Part shown: piece after piece, positions 48,004-56,543 of the stretch
Position numbering within the stretch: position 1 is the stretch's first letter
Layout: each line of letters begins with the position of its first letter
Assembly (NCBI GenBank): GCA_022184915.1
Contig: JAGTJU010000001.1
Coordinates: forward strand, 932,057-996,056
Source of the DNA: Myxococcales bacterium
Lineage (GTDB): Bacteria; Myxococcota_A; Polyangia; Fen-1088
Reading direction: 5' to 3'
DNA: 64,000 bases
Translations under genes and position numbers: made by a program
The notes under the pieces: model-generated
What the model was told of the DNA's origin: nothing
Database searches by the model: none
What the model saw: the letters and a program-made list of their open reading frames with translations, nothing else

Positions 48004-48597
48004 TCAGGTCTTGAACTTGGAGACGTCGACGAGGTCGCTGTCAGCCAGCGTGTTGACCAGCATCGAAACGTGTTGCTCGAGCCGAGCGAGCCGCTGTTCG
48101 AGCACCGACGAAGCGCCCGGGTCCGGGGCCGCCCTCGCAGGGCGCGGGAGGAAGGGCTGCGCTGCGACTGCCGCTCCGTAGGCTCTCTCGAGCCCTCGCT
48201 CGATGGCCGACGGCGTCGTCAACGAGAAGCGCGCGTCGCACATGGTCGACATCCTCAACTGCACGAGCAGATCCTCCCGGGTGGGATCTGCCGTCGCGAT
48301 CATGAGCAGCTTGCCATCGAGGCGGTAGGGAACGATCAGGTTGCTGAGCGCGGTCTCCTTGGGGACTTTGGCAACGGCGTCGTCGCCGATGCTGACGGTG
48401 TCGAGCGCCACGATGGGTACGGTCAGCTGCTGGCTGAGCACCCTCATGAGGAGGTCCTCGGTCAGCACACCCGTCCGGATGAAGTAGAGGCCAAGCGGCA
48501 AGCCGGTGGCCCTCTGGCCGCGCACCGCCGCCAGAACCTGGGCCTCGGTCACCAGGCCCGCACCGACGAGCAATTCGCCAAGCATCACCCTCGCCAT
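48004..48597 (-). CDS. stand-alone GspE N-terminal (MshEN) domain protein
   Basis: 197 residues. Residues 1-150 match the N-terminal domain of type II secretion/type IV pilus ATPases (LGELLVGAGLVTEAQVLAAVRGQ, GLPLG, VPIVALD, VPKETALSNLIVPYRLDGKLLMIATADP), a module known to bind c-di-GMP in MshE. There is no ATPase domain. The C-terminal 45 residues are a Pro/Ala linker plus a short coiled coil (VLEQRLARLEQHVSML). Could be a c-di-GMP or adaptor protein for secretion or motility. Divergent from an unknown gene across 30 bp. Confidence 0.8.
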   Translation of the reverse strand: MARVMLGELLVGAGLVTEAQVLAAVRGQRATGLPLGLYFIRTGVLTEDLLMRVLSQQLTVPIVALDTVSIGDDAVAKVPKETALSNLIVPYRLDGKLLMIATADPTREDLLVQLRMSTMCDARFSLTTPSAIERGLERAYGAAVAAQPFLPRPARAAPDPGASSVLEQRLARLEQHVSMLVNTLADSDLVDVSKFKT

Positions 48598-48600
48598 GCG

Positions 48601-48616
48601 CCCATGGTACCATGGG
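48601..48616. promoter_or_regulatory. 16-bp perfect palindrome between two divergent genes
   Basis: CCCATGGTACCATGGG occupies the middle of the 30-bp space between the start of the MshEN-type gene (48597) and the start of the opposite gene (48628). A perfect palindrome there could be a shared operator. It also supplies in-frame ATGs on both strands, so the true starts could be inside it. Confidence 0.4.
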
Positions 48617-48627
48617 GCTTGGACCTC

Positions 48628-49617
48628 ATGAGTGGCCCCACAGGCGCGAAAGTGAATTCCCTGGTGCTCAAGGGCCTCAGGATCGTCTGGCCGCGCCTCG
48701 TGGCCATGCGCCTCGATCTGCTGACGGTCGTGGAGGGGCGGGATCTGCTCGTCGCCTTCGTTCTGGAAGACGCGGGGCCGCGGGTTCGGGGCATGCGCCA
48801 CCTGGGATACCGACCTGCATGTGTGTCCATTTCCCAGACGCGGAAACATCTCCTCGTCGCCAACGATCACGGTAATTGGTACGAGGTCCTGAACGCTCGC
48901 ACGCTCGAGCCGGTCTTTACCCAGGCGGGCTCGGACGCCTTTCCCTGCACCTTTGCCACGCTGTCTGGGGACGACGTGCTGGTGTCCGCCCGCCCCGGGA
49001 GCCTCGAATTTTCTCAAGTGCCGAGCGGCAACACCATCATGCGCATCCCGTGCGACAAGCCCCGGGCGTTCATTGCCACGCAGACGGTCGAGCTGGCCGC
49101 GGGTGAAGCCGTGGGTGTCGTGGGGCATACCTTCCTGGACTCCCGCATGGGGCCGCTCGTCTTTCGCATGGGGGCGTTTCTCGAGGGAGAAAACGAACTT
49201 TTGCTGGGAATCAAGCGCTTGTCCGACCTCGGCCACAATCACGTGGCCATAGGCCCGTGCGGCTGGGAAGAGGTGCTGCTGTACAGGGAAACACCCCGGC
49301 TCGGGAACCGAGCGGCCGAGGTTCCCGGGTTTTCCGTGCACAAGCTGCCCACCGAGGACACGGAAACGAGCGCGGGCCCCGTTCTCGAGTTCGTGGCTCA
49401 CCCCAAACCTCTGGCCGCCGACGCCCGCATCATGGCGACGTCACTCGCCATCGCCGCTGCTTCCGAGCGCGGCCTCGAGCTGGTGCCCCGCGCGGGTCTC
49501 GCTGCCCCGGCCAGCTTTCTTCCCGGCCGGGCGTTCGGCTTCGACGCCGAGGCGGGCCGGATCGTGCTCGTCACCCCGGATGGCGGAATCGACGTGGTGG
49601 AACTGCCTCGTGTGTGA
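48628..49617 (+). CDS. hypothetical protein, possibly beta-propeller-like
   Basis: 329 residues, no signal peptide or membrane segment. Repeating strand-turn-strand segments (LLVANDHGNWYEVLNARTL, VLVSARPGSLEFSQVPSG, RIVLVTPDGGIDVVELP) suggest a beta-propeller or similar all-beta fold. No family recognised. Starts at 48628. An in-frame ATG at 48604 inside the palindrome is an alternative. Divergent from the MshEN-type gene and followed by a small Cys-rich protein. Confidence 0.65.
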   Translation: MSGPTGAKVNSLVLKGLRIVWPRLVAMRLDLLTVVEGRDLLVAFVLEDAGPRVRGMRHLGYRPACVSISQTRKHLLVANDHGNWYEVLNARTLEPVFTQAGSDAFPCTFATLSGDDVLVSARPGSLEFSQVPSGNTIMRIPCDKPRAFIATQTVELAAGEAVGVVGHTFLDSRMGPLVFRMGAFLEGENELLLGIKRLSDLGHNHVAIGPCGWEEVLLYRETPRLGNRAAEVPGFSVHKLPTEDTETSAGPVLEFVAHPKPLAADARIMATSLAIAAASERGLELVPRAGLAAPASFLPGRAFGFDAEAGRIVLVTPDGGIDVVELPRV

Positions 49618-49675
49618 CGGCGTGGGGCGAGCAACGATCCGGGGCACCAACGGAAACAAAGCGGCGGAGGTGGCC

Positions 49676-49963
49676 ATGTACGCGACGATATCCAGGTTCT
49701 TTCGCGCGCCGGTGCGCGTGGCGCTCGTGGTGGGGCTTTTCATAGGGGCTTCGGGAGGCGTTGGCTGCGCGAGCAAGAGCCCGCAACAGGTGCCGGCGCA
49801 GGACGCCCGGGCCGCGCCGGCTCCCGAAGCAGGAAAAACGGGTGCCGCGCAAGGACCTCCCTGCGGTTCGAACACGTGTGCAGCCGGTGAGGTCTGTTGC
49901 AACGAAAGCTGTGGCATCTGCACCCCTCCCGGAGGCATGTGCCTGCAGCAAGTCTGCGAGTGA
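49676..49963 (+). CDS. small Cys-rich exported protein
   Basis: 95 residues. An N-terminal hydrophobic signal (VRVALVVGLFIGASGGVGC, Cys31 as possible lipid site though the lipobox is weak), a short Ala/Pro linker, and a Cys-rich end (CGSNTCAAGEVCCNESCGICTPPGGMC) resembling knot-like or Dickkopf-type modules of the larger lipoproteins in this window. The function is unknown. Separated from the preceding gene by 58 bases. Confidence 0.7.
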   Translation: MYATISRFFRAPVRVALVVGLFIGASGGVGCASKSPQQVPAQDARAAPAPEAGKTGAAQGPPCGSNTCAAGEVCCNESCGICTPPGGMCLQQVCE

Positions 49964-49974
49964 CCGAAGCGGAC

Positions 49975-49988
49975 GTGCCCCGGGGCAC
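49975..49988. repeat. 14-bp perfect palindrome between convergent genes
   Basis: GTGCCCCGGGGCAC lies between the stop of the small Cys-rich gene (49963) and that of the OPT transporter (49999). Possibly a bidirectional hairpin, but without a loop or T run. Confidence 0.4.
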
Positions 49989-49998
49989 CGGATGAGAC

Positions 49999-51951
49999 CT
50001 AGCGGCTGAGGAAAAACGTGTTCGCAGCTGCGACCAGCACGCCCACGATCGACTCCCCCGCCACCATCCCCGAGGCGAGTGGGACCACCAAGCGTTCGGC
50101 GCTCGCCCGTGAACGTCTGTGCCACAGCCACGTGGCCAGGGCGCCGATCAGCATCGAGAGCGGGTACTGAAAGGGAAGGATGAAGCCGAGGCCGAGGCCG
50201 GTGGCCGACGGGATGAAGGTACGCCGCTTGGGAAACCATCGCTCGAGCAGCGTGAGCGCGGCGCCCACGAGCAAGCCGACCACCATGCACGTGCGGGCCA
50301 TGGGCGACAAGGTCTCGAAGCCATCCTGGAAGACGCGCGCCACGGCAAGCCACGATTGGGCGGAAGGCGCGGGGAAGGCTGGCGTGTGACCAGGGCTGCC
50401 CGTGAGCGCCGTGGCGTCGGGCACGAGGAGGTAAAAGCCCATCACCGTGGCCACCGTGCCCGAGAAGATTCCGAGGAACTGCGCGACGAATTGCCTGCGA
50501 GGATCCGCGCCCAGGAGGTACCCCGACTTGAGATCCGTGAGCAAGTCAGCGGACGACGAGGCGGCGCTGGCCGTGATGGCGGCGGTCATCAAGTTCGCGG
50601 TGGCGCTTTGCGGGATGAGGGCGCCGTAGGTGAGTTGGGTGATCTTGCCCATCGCTCCGATGGGCGTGATGTCGGACTCGCCGGTGGCTCGGCAGGCCAC
50701 GAGTGCCAGGAAGTAGGTCATCGCCACCGCCACGACGCCCAGGTACCAGGGCACGAAGAAGTAGCGGTGCGAGATGAACACGATCGCCAAACCCGACACC
50801 AGCACGCCCCAGACGAACCAACGGCCTGGCACCTCTGCCGAGCCCTGGGTGGAGCCCGGGGGCTGCCCGGGCGCGCTTTTCGGTTGTTTGAACGCACGGC
50901 CGATGGTGCGCCATTGAAAGGCAAACGACAGGAGGCCGGAAGCCACCATGATCGGTGCGCCTACCCACACGCCGATCTCGCGCCAGGCGGCTGCCGGTTG
51001 GCCGATGGCCCGCAGGCCCAGCGCCACCGGTCCCACCCAGTACGCGAGCAGAACGCTGCTCACGACCATGGCGACGCTGACCCGCAGACCCACGAGGGCC
51101 CCTGCTGCGATCATCACCAGCTTGTGGTCGAGTACCCAGGTCCAATCGCTGGGCAAGAGCCTGCGTCCCGACAAGGGGTCGCTACCGACCGCAGGAAGCC
51201 AGCCATCGAAGATCGGGGTTTCGGCGGGAAGCAAGGGCGTACGCTCTGCGCCACGTCCCCGCAGCTTCAGATCCATGAGCAAGGGGGTCACACCTGCCAC
51301 CCCGGCCGCGATGAAGAGCGCACGCGCCTTCGCGAGGGCGTCGCCGCCATGGCTGTAGAGCGACTGCAGCGTGGTGGCGGCCGCCAAGCCCGACGGAAAA
51401 CGCAGCCGCTCGTGGTTGATCATGGTGCGCTTCATCGGGATCGCCAAGCACACCCCCAGCATGGCGAGGAAGAAAGTCCACGCCGCAAGAATGGGCCAGG
51501 GCAGGTGTTCCCCTCCAGGCCGCGCGGGGCTGGCCGAGAGAATCAAGAGGGCAGCGATCGCCGAAACCATGCTGGCGCCCGTGCTGTAGCCGGCAGCCGA
51601 CGCGGTGGACTGCAGGCAGTTCGTTTCGAGAATGGAAAGCGGGGTACGGGCCAGCCTGAGGCGGAGTAGGCCGTTCCACATCGAGTAGGCCAGGATGCAG
51701 GCCGTGATGGCCACCCCCAGCGCCCAGCCCGTCTTGAGGCCAATGTACAGGTTCGTGAAGGCCAGTAGAAACCCGAGCAGGGAGCCCATCGCCACCGCCC
51801 GGAAGGTCAGCTGGGGCAGATCGTCGCCCCGGTACACTTTCTGGTACCAGGTGGCCTCGTCCATTGGGTCCACCTCTTCGGGTGGAATGGCCAGGGGCTT
51901 GCCCCGTTCGATGTCCTCGGCGGTGACGGCAGGCTTTTGGAAAAGGGGCAT
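49999..51951 (-). CDS. OPT-family oligopeptide transporter
   Basis: 650 residues with about 15 helices. Family sequences: SLLGFLLAFTNLYIGLKTGW at about 58-77, ETNCLQSTASAAGYSTGASM, LRFPSGLAAATTLQSL, FFVPWYLG and CRATGESDITPIGAMGKITQLTYG. OPT proteins import peptides or metal chelates with protons, and bacterial members are less studied. GAGGGG precedes the ATG. The beta-glucosidase gene ends 48 bases upstream on the same strand. Confidence 0.93.
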   Translation of the reverse strand: MPLFQKPAVTAEDIERGKPLAIPPEEVDPMDEATWYQKVYRGDDLPQLTFRAVAMGSLLGFLLAFTNLYIGLKTGWALGVAITACILAYSMWNGLLRLRLARTPLSILETNCLQSTASAAGYSTGASMVSAIAALLILSASPARPGGEHLPWPILAAWTFFLAMLGVCLAIPMKRTMINHERLRFPSGLAAATTLQSLYSHGGDALAKARALFIAAGVAGVTPLLMDLKLRGRGAERTPLLPAETPIFDGWLPAVGSDPLSGRRLLPSDWTWVLDHKLVMIAAGALVGLRVSVAMVVSSVLLAYWVGPVALGLRAIGQPAAAWREIGVWVGAPIMVASGLLSFAFQWRTIGRAFKQPKSAPGQPPGSTQGSAEVPGRWFVWGVLVSGLAIVFISHRYFFVPWYLGVVAVAMTYFLALVACRATGESDITPIGAMGKITQLTYGALIPQSATANLMTAAITASAASSSADLLTDLKSGYLLGADPRRQFVAQFLGIFSGTVATVMGFYLLVPDATALTGSPGHTPAFPAPSAQSWLAVARVFQDGFETLSPMARTCMVVGLLVGAALTLLERWFPKRRTFIPSATGLGLGFILPFQYPLSMLIGALATWLWHRRSRASAERLVVPLASGMVAGESIVGVLVAAANTFFLSR

Positions 51952-51998
51952 GCGCCCCTCATCTTAACCCGTTCCCCGTGGGCGCGCCGAACGGGCGC

Positions 51999-54563
51999 TC
52001 AGCGGCAGTCGGAAGCGGTGAGCGCCGGTTGCGTGAAGGTGCCCTTGAGCCGAATGTCCCGAGACGAGGCTCCCACCTGAATCTGGTAGACGCCGGCCGG
52101 CACGACCCAGTCATCTTTGGCTTCGTCGAAGTAAGCCAGATCGCGGCTCGACAGCCGTAACGACACACGTCGGCTCTCTTTCGGCTCCAAAGTGAGTTTC
52201 TGGAACGCGCGCAACGCTCTCGGCGGTCGTGGGACCGGCGATTTCGCCTGGCCCAAGTAAACCTGCGCCACCTCGGCCCCGCGTTTGGTGCCCTTGTTGG
52301 TCACGGCGAAGCTCACCTCCCAGGCGGGTCCGCCTTGCTCGCCGGGGGCAGGCTGAATCTGGAGGTCGGCGTAGACGAAGCGTGTGTAGGACAAGCCGTG
52401 GCCGAAGGGGAAGCGCACGGGCAGGTTCTTGGCGTCGTAGTGGCGGTATCCCACGAAGATGCCTTCGTCGTAGGGGGCCGTATCGCCCACCTCCGGATAC
52501 GTTTTGAACGCGGGGGCGTGCTTCCACGCTTTCAGGAACGTAAAGGGCAAGCGGCCTGAAGGGTTGGTCCATCCGGTCAGGATCTCCGCGATGGCCGTTC
52601 CCCCTTCCTGGCCGGGGTACCAGGCCTCGACCAGCGCAGGCACGCGGCCCACCCAGTCTTCCATCAAAAGCGGTGACCCGTTGTTGAGCACGACGATCGT
52701 GCGCGGGTTGGCGTTGGCCACGGCCTTGATCAAGTCGACCTGATTCTTGGGCAGCTCGAGGCCGTGATCGCTCGACTCCGTCTCGAAGAAGTCGGAAAAG
52801 CCGGCGAAGATGATCGCGGCGTCTGACCTCCGGGCCAGCACGACGGCTTCCTTCTGAGAGCCTTCGACCCGGCCCCAGCCCAGTCGGACCTTCGCCTGGG
52901 CTTTGTTGTCGAAGAAATCCATCCGGATCTCGTAGGGGCGTGCTTCCAGATCCAACTCGGCTGTGGGCTTCTTGAATTCTTCGCCATCCCAGGCGTTGAG
53001 AAGTGGCTTGCCGTCGATGAACACCCGAAAGCCGTTGTTTGCGACCCCCAGCATGCGGTAGCGCCCCGGCGTCTTCGGGGTGATGAACCCGGTGTAGCGC
53101 ACCGAGAAGAAGTCGGAGTTGACGCCTTCGGCGGGAGGGTCGTTGCCCCAATCGAAATCGATCTGCTTGACCACGGACTTTTTGACCGCGGCGCCCTCGA
53201 CGTTTTTGTTGTTGAAGAACTCCGCGACGAGACCCGGGAGCAGCTGGTCTCCCTCTTTGTGGGAGAACGCAGCCGGCGGTACCGTCTCGACGTCGCCGTC
53301 CATGTTGAAGCCAGGTTCGTAGTCGACGGTGACGCCGTGACCGCGCAACATGGTGGTGAGGGCTTCGAGCGGGCGTACGGCCGTATCGGGCCTGACCTCT
53401 CCGCTGCCTCCGCCGCCGACGCGTGGGTACACCGCACCCGGACCGATCACAGCCACGGACTTCAGCTTGGGGTTGCTCACGAGTGGCAAGGCGTTGCGAT
53501 CGTTCTTCAAGAGCGCGATGGACGCACGCGCCACGTCCAGGGCCACGGCCCGATGGGCTTCCGAGCCCACCACGCCGGGCTGCTCTTTGGGGGGCGCATC
53601 GAACACGCCCGACTTGAACATGACCCACAAGATGCGCTTCACCTTCTCGTCGATCACCGCGCTGGTCACCTTGCCGCTGGTCACCACCGGTTTGAGCTTG
53701 TCCTCGCCCGTGTAGGTGCCCTCGGGCATCTCCAAGTCCAGACCCGCCATGACGGGCTCCAGCGTGTGCTGGACGGCGTCCCAATCGGACATGACGAAGC
53801 CCTTGAAGCCCCAGCGCTTCTTCAGGATGTCTTCGAGCAAATAGGGGTTCTCGGTCGAGTAGAGGCCGTTCACCTTGTTGTAGGCTGCCATCACCGTGTA
53901 AACGCCGGCCTCCTTCACCGCGGCCTCGAAAGCAGGGAAGTAGATCTCGTGCAGCGCGCGCTTCGAGACGCGAACGTCTATCTCCCGGCGCCTGTGCTCC
54001 TGGTTGTTGCAGGCAAAGTGTTTCACGGTGGCGATGGCTCCCCCGTCCTGAACGCCCTTGATGTAGGAAACCGCCGTGCGGGCCGAAAGCACGGGATCCT
54101 CTCCGAAGCACTCGAAGTTGCGGCCGTTCTGCGGCACGCGGCTGATGTTCACACAGGGGGCCAGCAGCACCGCGCGTCCGCGCGCCCGCGCCTCGGCGGC
54201 GAGCACTTTGCCCATGCGCTCGACCAGCTCGGGATCGAAGGCCGAGGCGAGGGAGATCCCCACGGGAAAGGCGGTGGCCGTCTTGCCCCAACGGACGCCA
54301 TTGGGGCCATCGGTCATCGTCAATTCCGGGATCTGCAGGCGGGGCACGGCCCGCGACTCGAAGCCCTTGCCCGAGATCAAGACCAGCTTTTCATCGAGCG
54401 TCATCTCGGACAAGAGCGACGCCACGCGTGCCTCGGTAGGCTGGCCAGGGTCCTGGTAGAGGGGAGCGGGAGGCTTGGCATGTGCCGCGGTGGGAAGCCA
54501 GATGAGACCGCACGCGAGGGCAGCAGCAGCGGACACGGGCAGAGTCGGGTGGGAACGACGCAT
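51999..54563 (-). CDS. secreted glycoside hydrolase family 3 beta-glucosidase with PA14 insert
   Basis: 854 residues. Signal peptide to about residue 29 (AAHAK). GH3 N-terminal barrel with TMTDGPNGVRW, KHFACNNQEHRR and the nucleophile Asp260 in GFVMSDWDAV. The C-terminal alpha/beta sandwich is interrupted at about 430-560 by a PA14 domain (EFFNN, GYRMLGV-like core), as in many beta-glucosidases, and is followed by a fibronectin-III-like end. Releases glucose or similar sugars from oligosaccharides in the periplasm or outside. It starts at the only ATG preceding the signal sequence. Confidence 0.95.
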   Translation of the reverse strand: MRRSHPTLPVSAAAALACGLIWLPTAAHAKPPAPLYQDPGQPTEARVASLLSEMTLDEKLVLISGKGFESRAVPRLQIPELTMTDGPNGVRWGKTATAFPVGISLASAFDPELVERMGKVLAAEARARGRAVLLAPCVNISRVPQNGRNFECFGEDPVLSARTAVSYIKGVQDGGAIATVKHFACNNQEHRRREIDVRVSKRALHEIYFPAFEAAVKEAGVYTVMAAYNKVNGLYSTENPYLLEDILKKRWGFKGFVMSDWDAVQHTLEPVMAGLDLEMPEGTYTGEDKLKPVVTSGKVTSAVIDEKVKRILWVMFKSGVFDAPPKEQPGVVGSEAHRAVALDVARASIALLKNDRNALPLVSNPKLKSVAVIGPGAVYPRVGGGGSGEVRPDTAVRPLEALTTMLRGHGVTVDYEPGFNMDGDVETVPPAAFSHKEGDQLLPGLVAEFFNNKNVEGAAVKKSVVKQIDFDWGNDPPAEGVNSDFFSVRYTGFITPKTPGRYRMLGVANNGFRVFIDGKPLLNAWDGEEFKKPTAELDLEARPYEIRMDFFDNKAQAKVRLGWGRVEGSQKEAVVLARRSDAAIIFAGFSDFFETESSDHGLELPKNQVDLIKAVANANPRTIVVLNNGSPLLMEDWVGRVPALVEAWYPGQEGGTAIAEILTGWTNPSGRLPFTFLKAWKHAPAFKTYPEVGDTAPYDEGIFVGYRHYDAKNLPVRFPFGHGLSYTRFVYADLQIQPAPGEQGGPAWEVSFAVTNKGTKRGAEVAQVYLGQAKSPVPRPPRALRAFQKLTLEPKESRRVSLRLSSRDLAYFDEAKDDWVVPAGVYQIQVGASSRDIRLKGTFTQPALTASDCR

Positions 54564-54628
54564 GACACCTGGTCATATCGTCTGGGGAGCCGACGGGCAA
54601 GCCGTGCCGCGCTCCGCTCCGCGAGGCC

Positions 54629-54976
54629 TCACCCGGCCGTGGCCTTGGCGGGGGGGACCTCGACGTAAACCCCGTCTGCACGCTCTTCCACCGCGTAGGT
54701 GGTGATCTCCTGGTGCGCACCGCCCGCGAGGGTTCCCGAAAAAGGATCAAACGCCCAGGCGTGACGCGGGCAAATCAAAAGCCCTTCTTCCACCCAGCCA
54801 TCGCCCAAGGGCGCGCCTTGATGGGGGCAGGCGTCGTCCAGCGCGGCGAGCCGCCCCCCGGCTCGGACGACACAGAGGGCGCGACCTTGACAGGTTACCG
54901 ACCGCACGTCGTCGTCGGCCAAGCTGCCCGGGTCGAGCACCTTGCACCAAACGCGCGGCCGCTCCCCTTCGTCCAT
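54629..54976 (-). CDS. Rieske-type [2Fe-2S] ferredoxin
   Basis: A 115-residue single-domain Rieske protein. Cluster ligands Cys50 and His52 (CPHQGAPL), and Cys69 and His72 (CPRHAWAFD). Small electron carrier of the kind feeding oxygenases or nitrite reductase. No oxygenase is in view, so its partner is unknown. Begins 18 bases after the lipoamide dehydrogenase stop and probably shares its transcript. Confidence 0.9.
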   Translation of the reverse strand: MDEGERPRVWCKVLDPGSLADDDVRSVTCQGRALCVVRAGGRLAALDDACPHQGAPLGDGWVEEGLLICPRHAWAFDPFSGTLAGGAHQEITTYAVEERADGVYVEVPPAKATAG

Positions 54977-54994
54977 CCGAGCTGACGCCGAGCT

Positions 54995-56386
54995 TCAGCG
55001 GTTTTGGATGTGAACCGCCTCACCCTGTGCTGCCTTCGCGGCTTCCATCAGAGCCTCGGGCAGGGTGGGATGAGCGTGGATCGTCAGGCCCAAGTCGTCG
55101 GCCAGCGCGCCCATCTCGATCGCGAGGGCGGCCTCGCCGATCAAGTCCGAGGCTCCACCACCCACGACGTGAATGCCCAGCACCTCACTCGTGTCCGCGT
55201 CGATGACGACTTTGACGAAGCCGTCCGTGTCGGCGTTCGCGATCGCACGACCCAAGGCCGCAAACGGGAACTTGCCCGTGCGGACCTTGCGGCCTCTTTG
55301 TTCGGCCTCCTCGGCCGTGATGCCCGCGGACGCCACCTCGGGATCGGTGAAAATGACGGCCGGAATCACGCGTGCGTCCATGGCGGCGTTTTTTCCTGCG
55401 ATGACCTCGGCGGCCACCTCGGCTTCCTTCGAGGCTTTGTGCGCCAGCATCGGCTGCCCGGCCACGTCCCCAATGGCGTAGATGCCCGGCACGTTGGTCT
55501 CCTGGCGTTGATTGACGGGCACGAAGCCCCGTTCGATCTTCACGCCCACGTCCTCGAGACCCAAGTACTCCGTGTTGGGACGGCGTCCCACGGCAACGAG
55601 AATTTTGTCAGCTTGCAGTTGTCGTTCGCCGTCCGCGGTTTCGAGGGTCACGAGGGCGTGATCCCCGCGCTCTTCCCAGCCCTTGGCTTTGGCACCCGTG
55701 ACGGCTTCGATGTTCAGCTTCTTGAGGCGCTTGGTGACCACCTGGGCCAACTCGGGGTCCGTGCCGGGCAAAAGACGAGGCAGGGCCTCGACCACGGTAA
55801 CCTGGCTGCCGAGCTTGGCGTAGAGCGTGCCGATCTCCATGCCGATGTAGCCGCCGCCGATCACGACCAGCCGGTTCGGGACCTCGGCGAAGGCGAGCGC
55901 GCCCGTGGAGTCCACCACGCGGTTGCCGTCGAACTTGAAGCCGGGAATCTCCACGGGCCGGGAGCCTGTGGCGATGATGATGTTGCGAGCCTCGATGGTG
56001 TAGGTGCCTTCGCTGCCCTCGACCGCGACCTTGTTCGGGGTGAGGAAGCGGGCCGTGCCCTGCCGGTATTCGCAACCGTTGGCCTTGAGCAGTGACTTCA
56101 CGCCCCCGGTGAGCTTCGACACCACGCCGTCTTTCCAGGTCTGCAGCTTGCCCATGTCGAGGCGGATGTTGTCGGCATAGATGCCCATCTCGTCGGCATG
56201 CTTCATCTTGCCGAAGGTTTTTGCAGCGTTGATGAGCGCCTTCGAGGGGATGCAGCCGACGTTCAGGCACACGCCACCGGCTTTCTCCTTCTCCACTACG
56301 ACCGCCTTTTGGGCGAGCTGGCCGAGACGGATGCCGGCCACGTAACCACCCGGGCCCGCGCCAATGACGAGGGCATCTACTTTCAT
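54995..56386 (-). CDS. lpdA: dihydrolipoyl dehydrogenase
   Basis: 463 residues of typical length. FAD site VIGAGPGGYVAG (7-18), redox disulfide Cys40-Cys45 (GGVCLNVGC), NAD site IGGGYIGMEIG, and C-terminal His-Glu pair HAHPTLPEAL. This is the E3 subunit, reoxidising dihydrolipoamide in 2-oxoacid dehydrogenases, and could serve the E1-alpha and E2 genes about 5.4 kb away. A GTG at 56410 would add eight residues. The ATG at 56386 gives the normal N-terminus. Confidence 0.96.
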   Translation of the reverse strand: MKVDALVIGAGPGGYVAGIRLGQLAQKAVVVEKEKAGGVCLNVGCIPSKALINAAKTFGKMKHADEMGIYADNIRLDMGKLQTWKDGVVSKLTGGVKSLLKANGCEYRQGTARFLTPNKVAVEGSEGTYTIEARNIIIATGSRPVEIPGFKFDGNRVVDSTGALAFAEVPNRLVVIGGGYIGMEIGTLYAKLGSQVTVVEALPRLLPGTDPELAQVVTKRLKKLNIEAVTGAKAKGWEERGDHALVTLETADGERQLQADKILVAVGRRPNTEYLGLEDVGVKIERGFVPVNQRQETNVPGIYAIGDVAGQPMLAHKASKEAEVAAEVIAGKNAAMDARVIPAVIFTDPEVASAGITAEEAEQRGRKVRTGKFPFAALGRAIANADTDGFVKVVIDADTSEVLGIHVVGGGASDLIGEAALAIEMGALADDLGLTIHAHPTLPEALMEAAKAAQGEAVHIQNR

Positions 56387-56543
56387 GTCTTGCGAATTCG
56401 AGGCTGCCACGGCGCTGGCTTATAGCGTAATTCGGGATCGGGGGCCAGAAGCGCGGGCGCGGCGGAACGGTGTTCCCGGTGCAACGCGTCGCGGCGGGAA
56501 CATTTGGCGTTTGTTGCTGGTCACGGTGCCGCCAAGGGCTAAA

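Noticed and set aside
48070-48627. N-terminal extension of the unknown protein at 48628 into the opposite gene
   Set aside because: The extension runs antisense through the well-supported MshEN-type gene. The start at 48628 or 48604 is sufficient.
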